A stretch of 64,000 nucleotides of DNA from an uncultured Altererythrobacter sp. (GTDB lineage: Bacteria; Pseudomonadota; Alphaproteobacteria; Sphingomonadales; Sphingomonadaceae). The stretch is taken from positions 1 through 64,000 of the forward strand of contig CAMPIX010000008.1 in NCBI GenBank assembly GCA_946886565.1. The letters are read 5' to 3'. This document shows positions 15,668-25,823 of the stretch, piece by piece; positions within the stretch are counted from its first letter, which is position 1; each line of letters begins with the position of its first letter. A model generated the notes under the pieces. The model did no database searches and had not been told where the DNA came from. It saw only the letters and a program-made list of their open reading frames with translations. The position numbers and the translations under genes are program-made.

Positions 15668-16734
15668 GGCAGCAGGTGCCCCGCGCGGTCGCGTTTGGTC
15701 GCGAGGTAGCGCGCATTGTGCGGGTTGTCGGGCAGGCGGTGCGGCACGCGCTCGGCGACCGCGATCCCGCTCGCCTCGAGCGCGGCGACTTTGGCCGGAT
15801 TGTTGGTCATCAGCCGGATCGCGTGCACCCCGAGCAGCTCGAGCATGCGCGCCGCGACCGGGAAGTCGCGCGCCTCGTCGGGCAGGCCGAGCCGCCGGTT
15901 GGCGTCGAGCGTGTCGAAGCCCTGGTCCTGCAGGCGATAGGCGCGCAGCTTGTTGATCAGGCCGATCCCGCGCCCCTCCTGCCGCAGGTAGAGCAACACG
16001 CCCCAGCCGCCGCGCGCTGCCTCCGCCGCCATCGCGTGCAGCGCGGCGTCGAGCTGCGGGCCGCAATCGCACTTGAGACTGCCGAGAATGTCGCCGGTCA
16101 GGCATTCGGAATGGAGCCGCACGAGCGGCGGCGCGTCGCTGCGCTGCGCGCCGATCACCAGCGCGACGTGCTCGCGCAAGTCGTCGGCGCTGCGGAAGGC
16201 GACGATCTCGGCCTCTTCACTCGCCGAGACGGGGAGCCGCGCGCGAGTCGCGACTGAAAGCGCAGCGCTGTCGGCCCAGGCGCCGAGGTCCGCCGCCGCC
16301 ACCGGCTGCGCCTCGCCCGCTTCGGAAGGATCGACGAGGAAGGCGGGCAGGATCCCCGCGATCCGCGCGAGCTCGAGCGCGGCGCGCGCGGCTTCGGGCC
16401 AGGCGATGTCCTCGGCGCGGAAGGGCCCCTTCAGCGGCGTGCGCAAGTCGAGCGCCGGGTCGGCCACGGGCAGCGCGGCGGCGAGGTCGAACGGCTCGGC
16501 GCCGTGGATCAGCACCGGCGCGTGCGGTTCGGCCGCCTCGCGCTGATTGGCGAGCTTGAGCGTTTCGGCGCGCGCGGCCGAGATCAGCATGCGCTCGGCG
16601 GTGGCCCGCCGCGCCACCGCGGTCTCGACCGGCAGCAGCAGCGGCCCGCCCTCGATCGCCAGCGGCCAGCCGTGGCGCAGCGCGTCGATCGCCTGCGCCG
16701 CGCGCCGGGCCGGCGATGGCGCGGAAGCCGTCAG
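15664..16734 (-). CDS. ribA: GTP cyclohydrolase II (riboflavin biosynthesis)
   Basis: RibA opens GTP to the pyrimidine precursor of riboflavin with loss of formate. The C-terminal ~200 residues hold the catalytic domain: HSECLTGDILGSLKCDCGPQ with the three zinc cysteines, LRQEGRGIGLINKLRAY, and MTNNPAKVAAL. The first ~150 residues are an extension without an intact DHBP synthase domain, a form I associate with alphaproteobacteria. No ATG, GTG or TTG exists in frame between the xthA stop and the first conserved residues (AIDALRHGWP); the best start is a CTG at 16734 forming CTGA with the xthA stop, 8 bases after a GGAG. The length from there is 356 residues. Confidence 0.9.
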   Translation of the reverse strand: MTASAPSPARRAAQAIDALRHGWPLAIEGGPLLLPVETAVARRATAERMLISAARAETLKLANQREAAEPHAPVLIHGAEPFDLAAALPVADPALDLRTPLKGPFRAEDIAWPEAARAALELARIAGILPAFLVDPSEAGEAQPVAAADLGAWADSAALSVATRARLPVSASEEAEIVAFRSADDLREHVALVIGAQRSDAPPLVRLHSECLTGDILGSLKCDCGPQLDAALHAMAAEAARGGWGVLLYLRQEGRGIGLINKLRAYRLQDQGFDTLDANRRLGLPDEARDFPVAARMLELLGVHAIRLMTNNPAKVAALEASGIAVAERVPHRLPDNPHNARYLATKRDRAGHLLP

Positions 16735-17522
16735 AGATCGAACTCCGTCACCAGAGGTACGTGGTCGCTCGGGCTCTCCCAGCGCCGCGTCTCCTCGACG
16801 AAGCGGTGGCCGCGCGCCTGTTTCGCGAGGTCTGGGCTGGCCCACATGTGGTCGAGCCTCCGCCCCTGGTCCTTCTGCCGCCAGAAGCTGCGGTAGGACC
16901 ACCACGAATAGTTGCGTTCCGGCGCGGGGATGAACTCGCGGCCGAGATCGACCCAGCCGTGCGCGTTGCGGAAACGATCGAGCGTCTCGACCTCGACCGG
17001 GGTGTGGCTGACGACCCTGAGCAGCGCCTTGTGGTCGTAGACGTCGCATTCGAGCGGGGCGATGTTGAAGTCGCCCACGATCAGCGTCGGCCGGTCGAGC
17101 GCGTCGGCCCAGCGCGTCATCCGCTCGAGGAAATCGAGCTTCTGCCCGAACTTGAGATTGACCTCGCGGTCGGGCACGTCGCCGCCCGCGGGGATATAGA
17201 CGTTTTCCAGCACCAGACCCTTGCCGAGCCCGAGCAACTCCACCCCGACGTGGCGCGCCTCGCCGTTGTCCTGCCAGTCGTGGCGCGAGAACTCGCGCAT
17301 CGGAATGCGGCTGACAGTGGCGACGCCGTGGTAGCCCTTCTGACCGTGCACCGCCTGATGGACGTAGCCCAGCTCCGCCAGCGCCTTGGCCGGGAACTGG
17401 CTTTCCTGACACTTGATCTCCTGCAGGCAAAGCACGTCGGGCGCCTGGTCCGCGAGCACGCGCGCGACCTGATCGATGCGCAGGCGGACCGAATTGATGT
17501 TCCAGGTGGCGACAGAAATCAT
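16731..17522 (-). CDS. xthA: Exodeoxyribonuclease III (AP endonuclease)
   Basis: A 263-residue Mg-dependent 3'-5' exonuclease and apurinic/apyrimidinic endonuclease of base-excision repair. Signatures: the start MISVATWNINSVRLR (metal Asn), LCLQEIKCQ with the metal-binding Glu, the GYHGVATVSR block, IVGDFNIAPLECDVYD, and the C-terminal RRLDHMWAS and PSDHVPLV, which carry the catalytic Asp-His pairs. The ATG at 17522 is fixed by this conserved start; the frame continues upstream without homology. The stop overlaps the proposed CTG start of ribA. Confidence 0.96.
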   Translation of the reverse strand: MISVATWNINSVRLRIDQVARVLADQAPDVLCLQEIKCQESQFPAKALAELGYVHQAVHGQKGYHGVATVSRIPMREFSRHDWQDNGEARHVGVELLGLGKGLVLENVYIPAGGDVPDREVNLKFGQKLDFLERMTRWADALDRPTLIVGDFNIAPLECDVYDHKALLRVVSHTPVEVETLDRFRNAHGWVDLGREFIPAPERNYSWWSYRSFWRQKDQGRRLDHMWASPDLAKQARGHRFVEETRRWESPSDHVPLVTEFDL

Positions 17523-17618
17523 GCGCGGGGCATTAGGTGCGTTGACCCGCAGCGGCAAGCTGCCCTTCAGCGAGCCCGTCAGCTCGTTTCGACATTTTGA
17601 TGATGGCGTGCCGGGAAT

Positions 17619-17687
17619 GGTGGTGTTGCGAGACCCGGAGCGCAGCGGGCTTTCGGCCCGTGAGCACCGGAAGCTCACAACACCGCC
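17619..17687. repeat. Imperfect intergenic palindrome upstream of xthA
   Basis: GGTGGTGTTGCGAG (17619-17632) is mirrored by CTCACAACACCGCC (17674-17687), and the centre is CGGGC/GCCCG (17646-17660). The right half holds its own perfect 6-bp hairpin GTGAGC/GCTCAC (17660-17677). It lies in the 419-base gap between lolA and xthA. No second copy is in the window, so its family status is unknown. Apart from this palindrome and the terminator at 17728-17764, I see nothing else supported in 17523-17941. Confidence 0.6.
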
Positions 17688-17727
17688 GTTCGCAGGCCGC
17701 CAGCGCAGAATGCGGGCATGGTCCAAC

Positions 17728-17764
17728 AAAAAACCCTCGTGCCGGGGGCATTGGCACGAGGGTT
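17728..17764 (-). terminator. Rho-independent terminator downstream of lolA
   Basis: A perfect 12-bp stem AACCCTCGTGCC/GGCACGAGGGTT (17732-17743 with 17753-17764) around a 9-base loop is followed on the minus strand by a run of six T (17733-17728). It lies 178 bases beyond the lolA stop and ahead of xthA, separating the two transcripts. Confidence 0.85.
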
Positions 17765-17941
17765 CCATGTTAGCGTTCGTCACGCTTACAAGGCGACCTT
17801 TTCTTGCGAGGTCAGGGCAACAGGGGGGAAACCCGCCTCGAGCCGCCTTGTGATTTGCAAGATAGGGCGCGGCGGCTTGCTAGCCAATGAACAATCGACA
17901 GCGCCTCGTCGCAAAGAGCCCACCGCGTGCGGGCAAGGCGT

Positions 17942-18604
17942 TCACCGCGGGCGACGGGTCGAACGGCGCGGGTCCTTGTAGGTGAACGCGCTGTCGGCGA
18001 CGGTAACCCCGTAGCGGTGGTTGCGCAGGCGCACCGTGGTGCGGTGATTCTGCGCATCGAGCGCAACCCAGTTGGTCAGCTCGAGGCCGCCCGGAGCCGA
18101 GGCGTCGCGGGTGAAGATCAGCGTGATCACGCCGAACTGCGGGTTCTTCGGATCGCGTACTTCGACGCTGATCACGTCGGGGTGGTCGGTCGGCACGAGC
18201 TTGCCGTAATTCTTCATGTCGCGACCGGGATCGAGCAGCGCGCCGAGCGGCGAATCGGAGATCGGCCAGCGCTCGACCTGGTTCACCTCGTAGTCGATCA
18301 TGGTGAACGACTTGCCGTTCGACACGAGCAACAGCGGCACACCGTCCTCGTACTGGAAGCGGATCTTGCCGGGGCGTTTGAGGGTCATTTCCCCCGACAC
18401 CGTCCGCCCGCGGCGGTCGGTCTGGGTGAAATCTGCCTTCATCGTGGAGATTCCGCGCAGCGCCGCGACCGCGCGGTCGAGATCGCCTTCCGCGGCCGCG
18501 ACCGGCGCGGCAGGGGCGACAAGCGCCGCAGGCGCGGCAAGGGCCAGCGCACCGGCAATCGCGGCGCGCAGGGGAGTGATGCTGAATTTTCGCACTATGG
18601 TCAT
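17942..18604 (-). CDS. lolA: Outer-membrane lipoprotein carrier protein LolA-like
   Basis: A 220-residue periplasmic protein that would shuttle lipoproteins from LolCDE to the outer membrane. A Sec signal peptide spans about residues 1-38 (ITPLRAAIAGALALAAPAAL, ending near PVAAAEGD). The mature part begins LDRAVAALRGISTMKADFTQ and continues with GEMTLKRPGKIRFQYEDGVP and LLLVSNGKSFTMIDYEVNQV, the standard LolA N-terminal pattern. The ATG at 18604 has a GGAG Shine-Dalgarno 3 bases away; the longer frame to 18649 adds a polar N-terminus unlike a signal peptide. LolB is not in the window. Confidence 0.9.
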   Translation of the reverse strand: MTIVRKFSITPLRAAIAGALALAAPAALVAPAAPVAAAEGDLDRAVAALRGISTMKADFTQTDRRGRTVSGEMTLKRPGKIRFQYEDGVPLLLVSNGKSFTMIDYEVNQVERWPISDSPLGALLDPGRDMKNYGKLVPTDHPDVISVEVRDPKNPQFGVITLIFTRDASAPGGLELTNWVALDAQNHRTTVRLRNHRYGVTVADSAFTYKDPRRSTRRPR

Positions 18605-18668
18605 GCTCCGTGGATTAGGGTCGGAGCGTTGAACCGTCGCTGAATTCATCCGGTTCCGGAAATTCAGC

Positions 18669-18836
18669 TTACTTGATCTTCGCTTCCTTGAACTCGACGT
18701 GCTTGCGCGCGACGGGATCGTACTTGCGGAAGGTCATTTTCTCGGTGATGTTCCGGGGGTTCTTCTTGGTCACGTAGTAGAAGCCCGTGTCGGCGGTCGA
18801 GACGAGCTTGATCTTGACGGTGGTGGGCTTCGCCAT
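18669..18836 (-). CDS. rpmG: 50S ribosomal protein L33 (zinc-free form)
   Basis: A 55-residue ribosomal protein starting [20 protein letters not shown], with [24 protein letters not shown] and the ending FKEAKIK. This is L33 of the large subunit. The CxxC zinc pairs of other L33 versions are absent, so it is the C-minus form that does not need zinc. It is a single small gene between lolA and arfB, on the same strand as both. Confidence 0.97.
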   Translation of the reverse strand: MAKPTTVKIKLVSTADTGFYYVTKKNPRNITEKMTFRKYDPVARKHVEFKEAKIK

Positions 18837-18954
18837 GGCGTGTTCCTAAAGATCGATCTGGGGGCACTCGTGGCCCGAAAAAATACGGGCGGCGCACACG
18901 GCACCGCCATTCCGGCGCGGCCATTGGGCGATTCACGGCCGAAAGTCAAGCTGG

Positions 18955-19359
18955 CTACCAGTCGACCTTGCCGCGGTTGGCCTTGACCTCGCCGCGGCTC
19001 TTCTTGGCCTTCAGGCGCTTGACCTTGCCCACGCGGTTGACGCGGCTTTTGGCGCGCTTCGGCGGCGGGGTCAGCGCCTCGTTCAGCAACGCGGCGAGCC
19101 GTTCGCGCGCAGCCTCCCGGTTCTGCTCCTGCGTGCGGTACTCGCGCGCGGTCAGCACGATCTCGCCGGCTTGCGTCATCCGGCTGCCGGCGAGCTCCTT
19201 CAGGCGATTGAACGCCTCGGGCGGCATGCCGAGCTGGAACACGTCGACCCGCAGCTGCACCGCGGTCGCGACCTTGTTGACGTTCTGCCCGCCCGGGCCG
19301 CTCGCGGCGATGAACTTCTCCTCCGCGATCTCCAGCGCGCGATCGAGAATCTTACCCAT
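18955..19359 (-). CDS. arfB: Alternative ribosome-rescue factor / peptidyl-tRNA hydrolase ArfB
   Basis: A 134-residue class I release-factor-like protein that frees stalled ribosomes independently of a stop codon. The catalytic SGPGGQNVNKVAT (GGQ near residues 23-25) is followed by AVQLRVDV, and the C-terminus is a long basic tail (PKRAKSRVNRVGKVKRLKAKK and beyond) that in ArfB enters the empty mRNA channel. Length matches ArfB and is far shorter than RF1/RF2. The ATG at 19359 overlaps the 3' end of the pseudouridine synthase gene by 8 bases. Confidence 0.95.
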   Translation of the reverse strand: MGKILDRALEIAEEKFIAASGPGGQNVNKVATAVQLRVDVFQLGMPPEAFNRLKELAGSRMTQAGEIVLTAREYRTQEQNREAARERLAALLNEALTPPPKRAKSRVNRVGKVKRLKAKKSRGEVKANRGKVDW

Positions 19360-20008
19360 CTGCAAACCCGAACGCCCGGAAATCGGCGGGTATCGGCGAC
19401 GTCGCCTCGATCGCCGGCTTGCTTTCGCGCTGCACCACGAGGCCTGCGGCATGGAGCATCGTGCGCGGCGCGCCTTTGCCATTCCCGTAGACAGGATCGC
19501 CCAGCAGCGGCACGCCGAGCCCGCTCGCGGCGTGGACGCGGATCTGGTGCGTGCGCCCGGTCTCGGGCCGGAATTCGACCAGCGTTCGCCCCTCCTGCCG
19601 GGCGAGCACGCGCCAGTGGGTGACCGAAGCCTTGCCCTTCTTCGCCGGGATCATCCGCCACCCCTTCTCGGCGCTGCTGATCTTGCTCAGCGCGAGCTCG
19701 ATCGTGCCCGCCTCCTCGGCGGGCTCGCCGTCGAGAATCCCGAGATAGCGCTTTTCGACCAGCCGCTCCTCGAACGCCCTGGCGAAGCGCTTGAGCGCCT
19801 TGGGATTGCGTGCCAGCAGCAGACAGCCCGAGGTGTCGGTGTCGAGCCGGTGAACCGGCGCGGGCGCGCGCTGGAAGCCGAGCTTGAGCGCGTCGAGGTG
19901 ATCCTCGAGCGAGGGCCCGCCCTTGCGCGGGCGCTCGATCGGCAGCCCGCCGGGCTTGTCGATCACCAGCGCTTCGCCGTCTTCGAAGAGAATATGAATC
20001 TGAGTCAT
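19352..20008 (-). CDS. RluA-family RNA pseudouridine synthase
   Basis: A 218-residue enzyme converting uridine to pseudouridine in rRNA or tRNA. The catalytic motif is HRLDTDTSGCLLLARN with the active Asp near residue 56. Other RluA blocks are VIDKPGGLPIE, FEERLVEKRYLGI, PETGRTHQIRVHAASGLG and LLGDPVYG. There is no N-terminal S4 domain, so it belongs to the short RluA group; the target base cannot be determined. It is followed by arfB with an 8-base overlap, so both may be produced together, which is sensible for two translation-related proteins. Confidence 0.93.
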   Translation of the reverse strand: MTQIHILFEDGEALVIDKPGGLPIERPRKGGPSLEDHLDALKLGFQRAPAPVHRLDTDTSGCLLLARNPKALKRFARAFEERLVEKRYLGILDGEPAEEAGTIELALSKISSAEKGWRMIPAKKGKASVTHWRVLARQEGRTLVEFRPETGRTHQIRVHAASGLGVPLLGDPVYGNGKGAPRTMLHAAGLVVQRESKPAIEATSPIPADFRAFGFADG

Positions 20009-20016
20009 TACAATTT

Positions 20017-20107
20017 CCGTTCGCCCTGAGCTTGTCGAAGGGCCGCTTTTATTTTGGGTGCTGGGCTAGAAGAAAAAGCGGTGCTTCGACAAGCTCAGCA
20101 CGAACGG
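20017..20107. repeat. GAGCTTGTCGA palindromic repeat doublet, copy 1
   Basis: Inverted arms 20017-20050 and 20073-20107 both begin CCGTTCG and carry TGAGCTTGTCGA. Within each arm that 12-base block is flanked by a short stem that varies but pairs: GCCC/GGGC on the left and GTGC/GCAC on the right. Inner CCGCTTTT/AAAAAGCGG sequence closes the element. It lies 4 bases from the pabBC stop, so on the minus strand it could terminate that transcript. Copy 2 lies at 45155-45229. Confidence 0.85.
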
Positions 20108-20111
20108 AGTG

Positions 20112-21950
20112 TCAGGATACGAGTTCCGCCCGCATCAACCCGCGGAGCGCGTTGCCTATGAGAAAGCCGCCTTCGAGGTCGGCCAGGGTGAGTTCGGCCT
20201 CGCGCGCGCGGCCCTCGTCGATCAGCGCGCGCCGCGCGACCCCGGGCAGCAGCCCGAGCCTCGCGGGCGGGGTGAGCAAGTCGCCGTCGCGCTCCACATA
20301 GAGGTTGGTAAAGCTGCCTTCGGTCACCAATCCGTCATCGCGCACGAACAGCGCCTCGGCCGCACCTGCCGCGCGGGCGACTTCGAGCGCCTCGCCGTAG
20401 AAGCCGCGGTCGGTGGTCTTGTGCCGCAAGCGCCAGTCGCCCGGATCGACCGGCAGCGGCAGCGCGATGCAGCGCATGGGTTCGTCCAGCGGCTCGGGCA
20501 TGGCGCTCGCCTCGAGTGCGATCGCACCGCTACGCGCGCACAGCAGCCGCACGCGCGATTCGCGCTCGAGCTGGAAGCACAGCGCCTGGATGCGGTTGCG
20601 TGCCAGATGGCGGTCGAACGCGAAGCCGAGCGCGGCGGCGCTCGCCTTCATCCGCTCGAGATGCCCCTCGACCAGCACGATCCCCCTGTCGGGGGTGAAG
20701 CGCATCGTCTCGATCAGGTCGAACGCGGGCGCGAGGTGATCGGGCGAGCTGCGCCGCGCGAAGCCGCCCTTGAGCACGCTCTCGCGCCACTCGTTAATCG
20801 GCTCGCTGTCGGCCACGATCGCCGAGCCGACGCCGAGCACCGCCGAGCCCTGCGCGTTCTCGATCGGGGTCAGCCGCAGCGTGCGGATCGCGACGTTGAA
20901 CGCCGCGTCGCCGCCGTGATCCGCCGTCGGCGGGCCGATATGCCCGAGCGCGCCGCAATAGGCGCCCCGCGCGTCGCGCTCGACCTCGGCGATCAGCTCC
21001 ATCGCGCGGATCTTGGGCGCGCCGGTGATCGAGCCGCACGGGAACACCGCGCGCACGAGGTCCGCCGCGCCGCGCCCTTCGGCCAGCCGCGCGCGCACCG
21101 TGGTGACCATCTGGTGCACCGTCGGATAGCTCTCGACCGCGAACGGCGCCTCGACCCGCACGCTGCCCGCCTCGGCCACGCGCGACAGGTCGTTGCGCAT
21201 CAGGTCGACGATCATCAGGTTCTCGGCGCGGTCCTTGTCGGAGGCGGCGAGCTCCTCGGCCAGCGCGCGATCTTCGGCGGGATCGTCGGCGCGTGGGCGC
21301 GTGCCCTTCATCGGCTTGGCCTTCGCCTCGCGGCCCTTGAGCGAGACGAACAGCTCGGGCGAGAGGCTCAGCAGCCAGTGCTGCCCGTCGAACACCAGCC
21401 CGCCGTAGCCAGCCTGCGCCGCCGGGCGCAGCGCGGCGTAGAGCGCGAGCGGGTCGCCGCGATACGAGCCCGCGAGCGGGAAGGTGAGGTTCGCCTGATA
21501 GATGTCGCCCGCGCCGATCGCGTCCTGCAGCCGCGCGAATGCCTCGGCATAGGCGCCGGGCGAGACTTGCGGCTCGAGCGGACCGAGCGACGCATTGGCC
21601 CCTCCCGCGTCGGCGCAGCGCGCGGCGAGCCAGCCGGGAACCTCGGCGGCGGGGATCACGCTCTTGCCCTCGAACAGCCCGAACCAGACGAGCGGCCCTG
21701 CGGCGCCGGTCCGCGCTTCCGCCAGCGGGCGCAGCCGGGGTTCGAGCGCCAGGCCCGCCTCGTAGGCGAGGAACCCGGCCAGCCAGCCGCCACGCTTCAC
21801 CCGCGCGGCGTCGGCGGCGGCGAGCACCTCCTCGACCTCGCCTGCGCGGCGCGCGACGAACACCTCGGCCGGGTTCTCGTAGAGGTGGGCATCGGCCGCA
21901 CTCTCTGCGCGCGCGTCGTCGAGCAGCACGAAGGGAGTCCGGTCGGGCAT
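20112..21950 (-). CDS. pabB: Fused aminodeoxychorismate synthase component I and aminodeoxychorismate lyase (PabB-PabC)
   Basis: A 612-residue fusion for p-aminobenzoate, the folate precursor. Residues ~130-400 are the chorismate-binding PabB domain: GDIYQANLTFPL, SLSPELFVSLKGREAKAKPMKG, IVDLMRNDLSRVAEAGSVRV, FPCGSITGAPKIRAMELI and GYCGA-type GAYCGALGHI. Residues ~415-612 are a PLP-dependent class IV lyase (PabC): LIETMRFTPDRGIVLVEGHL, LEVARAAGAAEALFV, and VTEGSFTNLYVERDGDLLTPP. The ATG at 21950 starts MPDRTPFVLLDDARA, normal for PabB. The amidotransferase subunit PabA is not in the window. One polypeptide makes the intermediate and cleaves it. Confidence 0.93.
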   Translation of the reverse strand: MPDRTPFVLLDDARAESAADAHLYENPAEVFVARRAGEVEEVLAAADAARVKRGGWLAGFLAYEAGLALEPRLRPLAEARTGAAGPLVWFGLFEGKSVIPAAEVPGWLAARCADAGGANASLGPLEPQVSPGAYAEAFARLQDAIGAGDIYQANLTFPLAGSYRGDPLALYAALRPAAQAGYGGLVFDGQHWLLSLSPELFVSLKGREAKAKPMKGTRPRADDPAEDRALAEELAASDKDRAENLMIVDLMRNDLSRVAEAGSVRVEAPFAVESYPTVHQMVTTVRARLAEGRGAADLVRAVFPCGSITGAPKIRAMELIAEVERDARGAYCGALGHIGPPTADHGGDAAFNVAIRTLRLTPIENAQGSAVLGVGSAIVADSEPINEWRESVLKGGFARRSSPDHLAPAFDLIETMRFTPDRGIVLVEGHLERMKASAAALGFAFDRHLARNRIQALCFQLERESRVRLLCARSGAIALEASAMPEPLDEPMRCIALPLPVDPGDWRLRHKTTDRGFYGEALEVARAAGAAEALFVRDDGLVTEGSFTNLYVERDGDLLTPPARLGLLPGVARRALIDEGRAREAELTLADLEGGFLIGNALRGLMRAELVS

Positions 21951-22057
21951 CCAGCCAGCCTTAGGAGCCAGACCCGAATCCGCCAACCCGGGAACTTGAC
22001 CGTGCGCGACGCTCTGCGCCATTCCGGCAGCGACACGAACGGCGGGAGAATCGGCAC

Positions 22058-23628
<1,571 letters not shown>

Positions 23629-23632
<4 letters not shown>

Positions 23633-25041
23633 GTCTGGCGCAGCGGCAGGCGGATTTCCGCGCGCAGGCCGCCCTCCGGACGATTCGCCAGTACCAGTTC
23701 GCCGCCGTGCTGCTCGGCGATCGCGCGGGCGAGCGTGAGGCCAAGGCCCGCGCCGCCGGTTTCGCGGTTGCGCGAGGCCTCGCCGCGGGTGAACGGCTCC
23801 ATCATGTCGGCGATGCGTTCGGACGGGATGCCGGGCCCGCGATCGTCGACCCGCAGCACCGCGTGGCCGCCTTCGCGCAGCAGCGTCACCTCGGCCCCGC
23901 CGGCATAGCGCACCGCGTTCGCGATCAGATTGCGCAAACCCCGGCGCAGCCAGGTGATGTGCACCGGCAGCGCAATCCGCACGGTCTCGCCGAGCGCGAC
24001 CGGATCGCTCATGTCCTCGAACTCCTCGACCACCGCGGCGGTGAGCGCGGCGAGATCGACGCGCTCGGGCGGGCCGTTCGCGCGGCCGACGCGGGCGAGC
24101 GAGAGGATGTCGTCGAGCGAGCGGGTGATGTCCTCGATCCCCGCCGCCATCTTCGCGCGCTCGGCTTCGTCCTCGACCGATTCGATCCGCACCCGCAGCG
24201 CGGCGAGCGGGGTCTTGAGGTCGTGCCCGATCGCGCCGAGCATGACGTCCTTCTCGTCGAGCAGCGCGGCGATCCGCGCCTCCATCGCGTTGTGCGCGGC
24301 GATCAGGCGGCGCACGTCCTCCGGCCCCCGCGGCGCGAGCTGGCCATCGGCGCTCTGCGTGCGTGCGAAGCTCTCGGTGCGCTCGGTCAGCGCGGCGAGC
24401 GGGCGCGTGATTCGCCGCAGGAGGAGGAAATGCAGACCCACGAGCAGCACATAGATCACCAGCGTCTGGAGCAGAATCGAACTCACCACCCCGCGCGGTG
24501 TGGGCGGGATCGGGACCCGTGCGACGATCCAGCTCTCGCCTCCGGGGCGCTGGAGCGCTGCGACGAGCAGGCGTTGCCCGGGCTCGCCGCGCCGCAGCAG
24601 CCGCGCCTGCAACCGGGGGCGTCGGGCAATATAGGGGTCGCTCGCGAGCGCGCGCTCGACCACTACGAGATCGCCCACCACGAGGCCCTGGTTTTCGACG
24701 ATTTCTTGCAAGGCGTCCGCGCGCTCGGGCTGGGCAACGTCGTCGGGCAGCGGGGCGAACATGGCCGTGCGCTCGATCCGCAAGGGTCGCGTCGAACGGT
24801 GGGCCAGGCGCGCGCGTCGTTCGGCGCGGCGTTCCGCACGGCGTTCGGCGCGCCGCTCGGGCTCGGGCTCGCCGCGCACCACCAGCGCGAAGGCCGCCGC
24901 ATTCAGCACCGCCGCCTCGCGCCGAGCCTCGGCCGCCTGCCACAACAGCGCGGCCGAGATCGCCTGCGCGATCAGCAACACCGCGGCCACCGCCAGCAGC
25001 ATCTGACCGAGCAGACTGCGGGGCCACAGGCGCACGATCAA
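23629..25041 (-). CDS. Sensor histidine kinase with Arg-rich periplasmic repeats
   Basis: A 470-residue membrane kinase. Segments: TM1 at about 10-34, a periplasmic region of ~150 residues, TM2 at about 186-208, HAMP, then the HisKA H-box [17 protein letters not shown] (phospho-His 273), N-box [10 protein letters not shown], and G-boxes VDDRGPGIP and [13 protein letters not shown]. The periplasmic part opens with a basic repeat ([16 protein letters not shown] at 61-76). The start is a TTG at 25041 overlapping the regulator stop (TTGA); a GTG at 25035 is possible. It is translationally coupled to the response regulator at 25038-25772 and downstream of an EF-hand protein gene. Confidence 0.95.
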
Positions 25042-25772
25042 TCCCGCCCGGGCGCGGCGCGGCGCACGTCCGCGGCGAAACGGTAGCCGCCGCCGCGGAC
25101 GGTCTGGATGAAATGCGGATTGCGGCTGTCGGCCTCGATCTTGCGCCGCAGCCGGCTGACCTGATTGTCGACCGCGCGGTCGAACAGGTGCGCTTCGCGG
25201 CCCTGGACCATGTCGAGCAGTTGGTCGCGATCGAGCACCTGCCGCGGGTGGTCGAGGAAGGCGCGCAGCAGGCGGAACTCGGCGGTCGAGATCGGCACCA
25301 CCGCGCCTTCGGGATCGGTAAGCTTGCGCTTCAATGGATCGAGCCGCCAGCCTTCGAACTGATAGACGGCGTCGCTTTCGGACGGTGAAGGGGCACGGCC
25401 TGCGCGGCGCAACACCGAGCGGATGCGCGCGACCAGCTCGCGCGGCTCGAACGGTTTCACGACATAATCGTCGGCACCGATCTCGAGCCCGACGATGCGA
25501 TCGGTCGCCTCGCCCTTCGCGGTGAGAAAGATCACCGGGATCTCGCGCGATTCGACCAGATGGCGGCACAGCGAAAGCCCGTCCTCGCCCGGCATCATCA
25601 CGTCGAGCAGCACCAGATCGGGCACCTCGCCCGCCAGCGCGCTGCGTGCCGCCGCCGCGCTCGACGCCTGCCGCACGACGAACCCCTGGCGGACCAGATA
25701 GTCCGCCAGGGGTTCGCGCAGGCTGGCCTCGTCGTCGACCAGCAGCAGCCGGGTGGGCGCGGTATCGTCCAT
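25038..25772 (-). CDS. OmpR/PhoB-family response regulator
   Basis: A 244-residue transcription regulator. The receiver domain (about 8-120) has the acidic pair D13-D14 in LLLVDDEASLRE, phospho-acceptor D57 in PDLVLLDVMMPGEDG, and the Lys of DDYVVKPFEPRELVAR. The winged-helix DNA-binding domain (about 140-235) includes EFRLLRAFLDHPRQVLDRDQ and VSRLRRKIEADSRNPHFIQT, ending in VRGGGYRF. It is the partner of the overlapping kinase gene. Target promoters are unknown, but the adjacent EF-hand gene is a natural candidate for autoregulation. Confidence 0.96.
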   Translation of the reverse strand: MDDTAPTRLLLVDDEASLREPLADYLVRQGFVVRQASSAAAARSALAGEVPDLVLLDVMMPGEDGLSLCRHLVESREIPVIFLTAKGEATDRIVGLEIGADDYVVKPFEPRELVARIRSVLRRAGRAPSPSESDAVYQFEGWRLDPLKRKLTDPEGAVVPISTAEFRLLRAFLDHPRQVLDRDQLLDMVQGREAHLFDRAVDNQVSRLRRKIEADSRNPHFIQTVRGGGYRFAADVRRAAPGRD

Positions 25773-25823
25773 CGTGGAGCCGGCCCTAGGCGCGTGCCCG
25801 GCACGCGATCAAGCGTGCACGCA

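Noticed and set aside
24796..24860. Short tandem repeat that could suggest a CRISPR or microsatellite
   Set aside because: It encodes the ERRA repeats of the kinase periplasmic loop in frame; there are no spacers.
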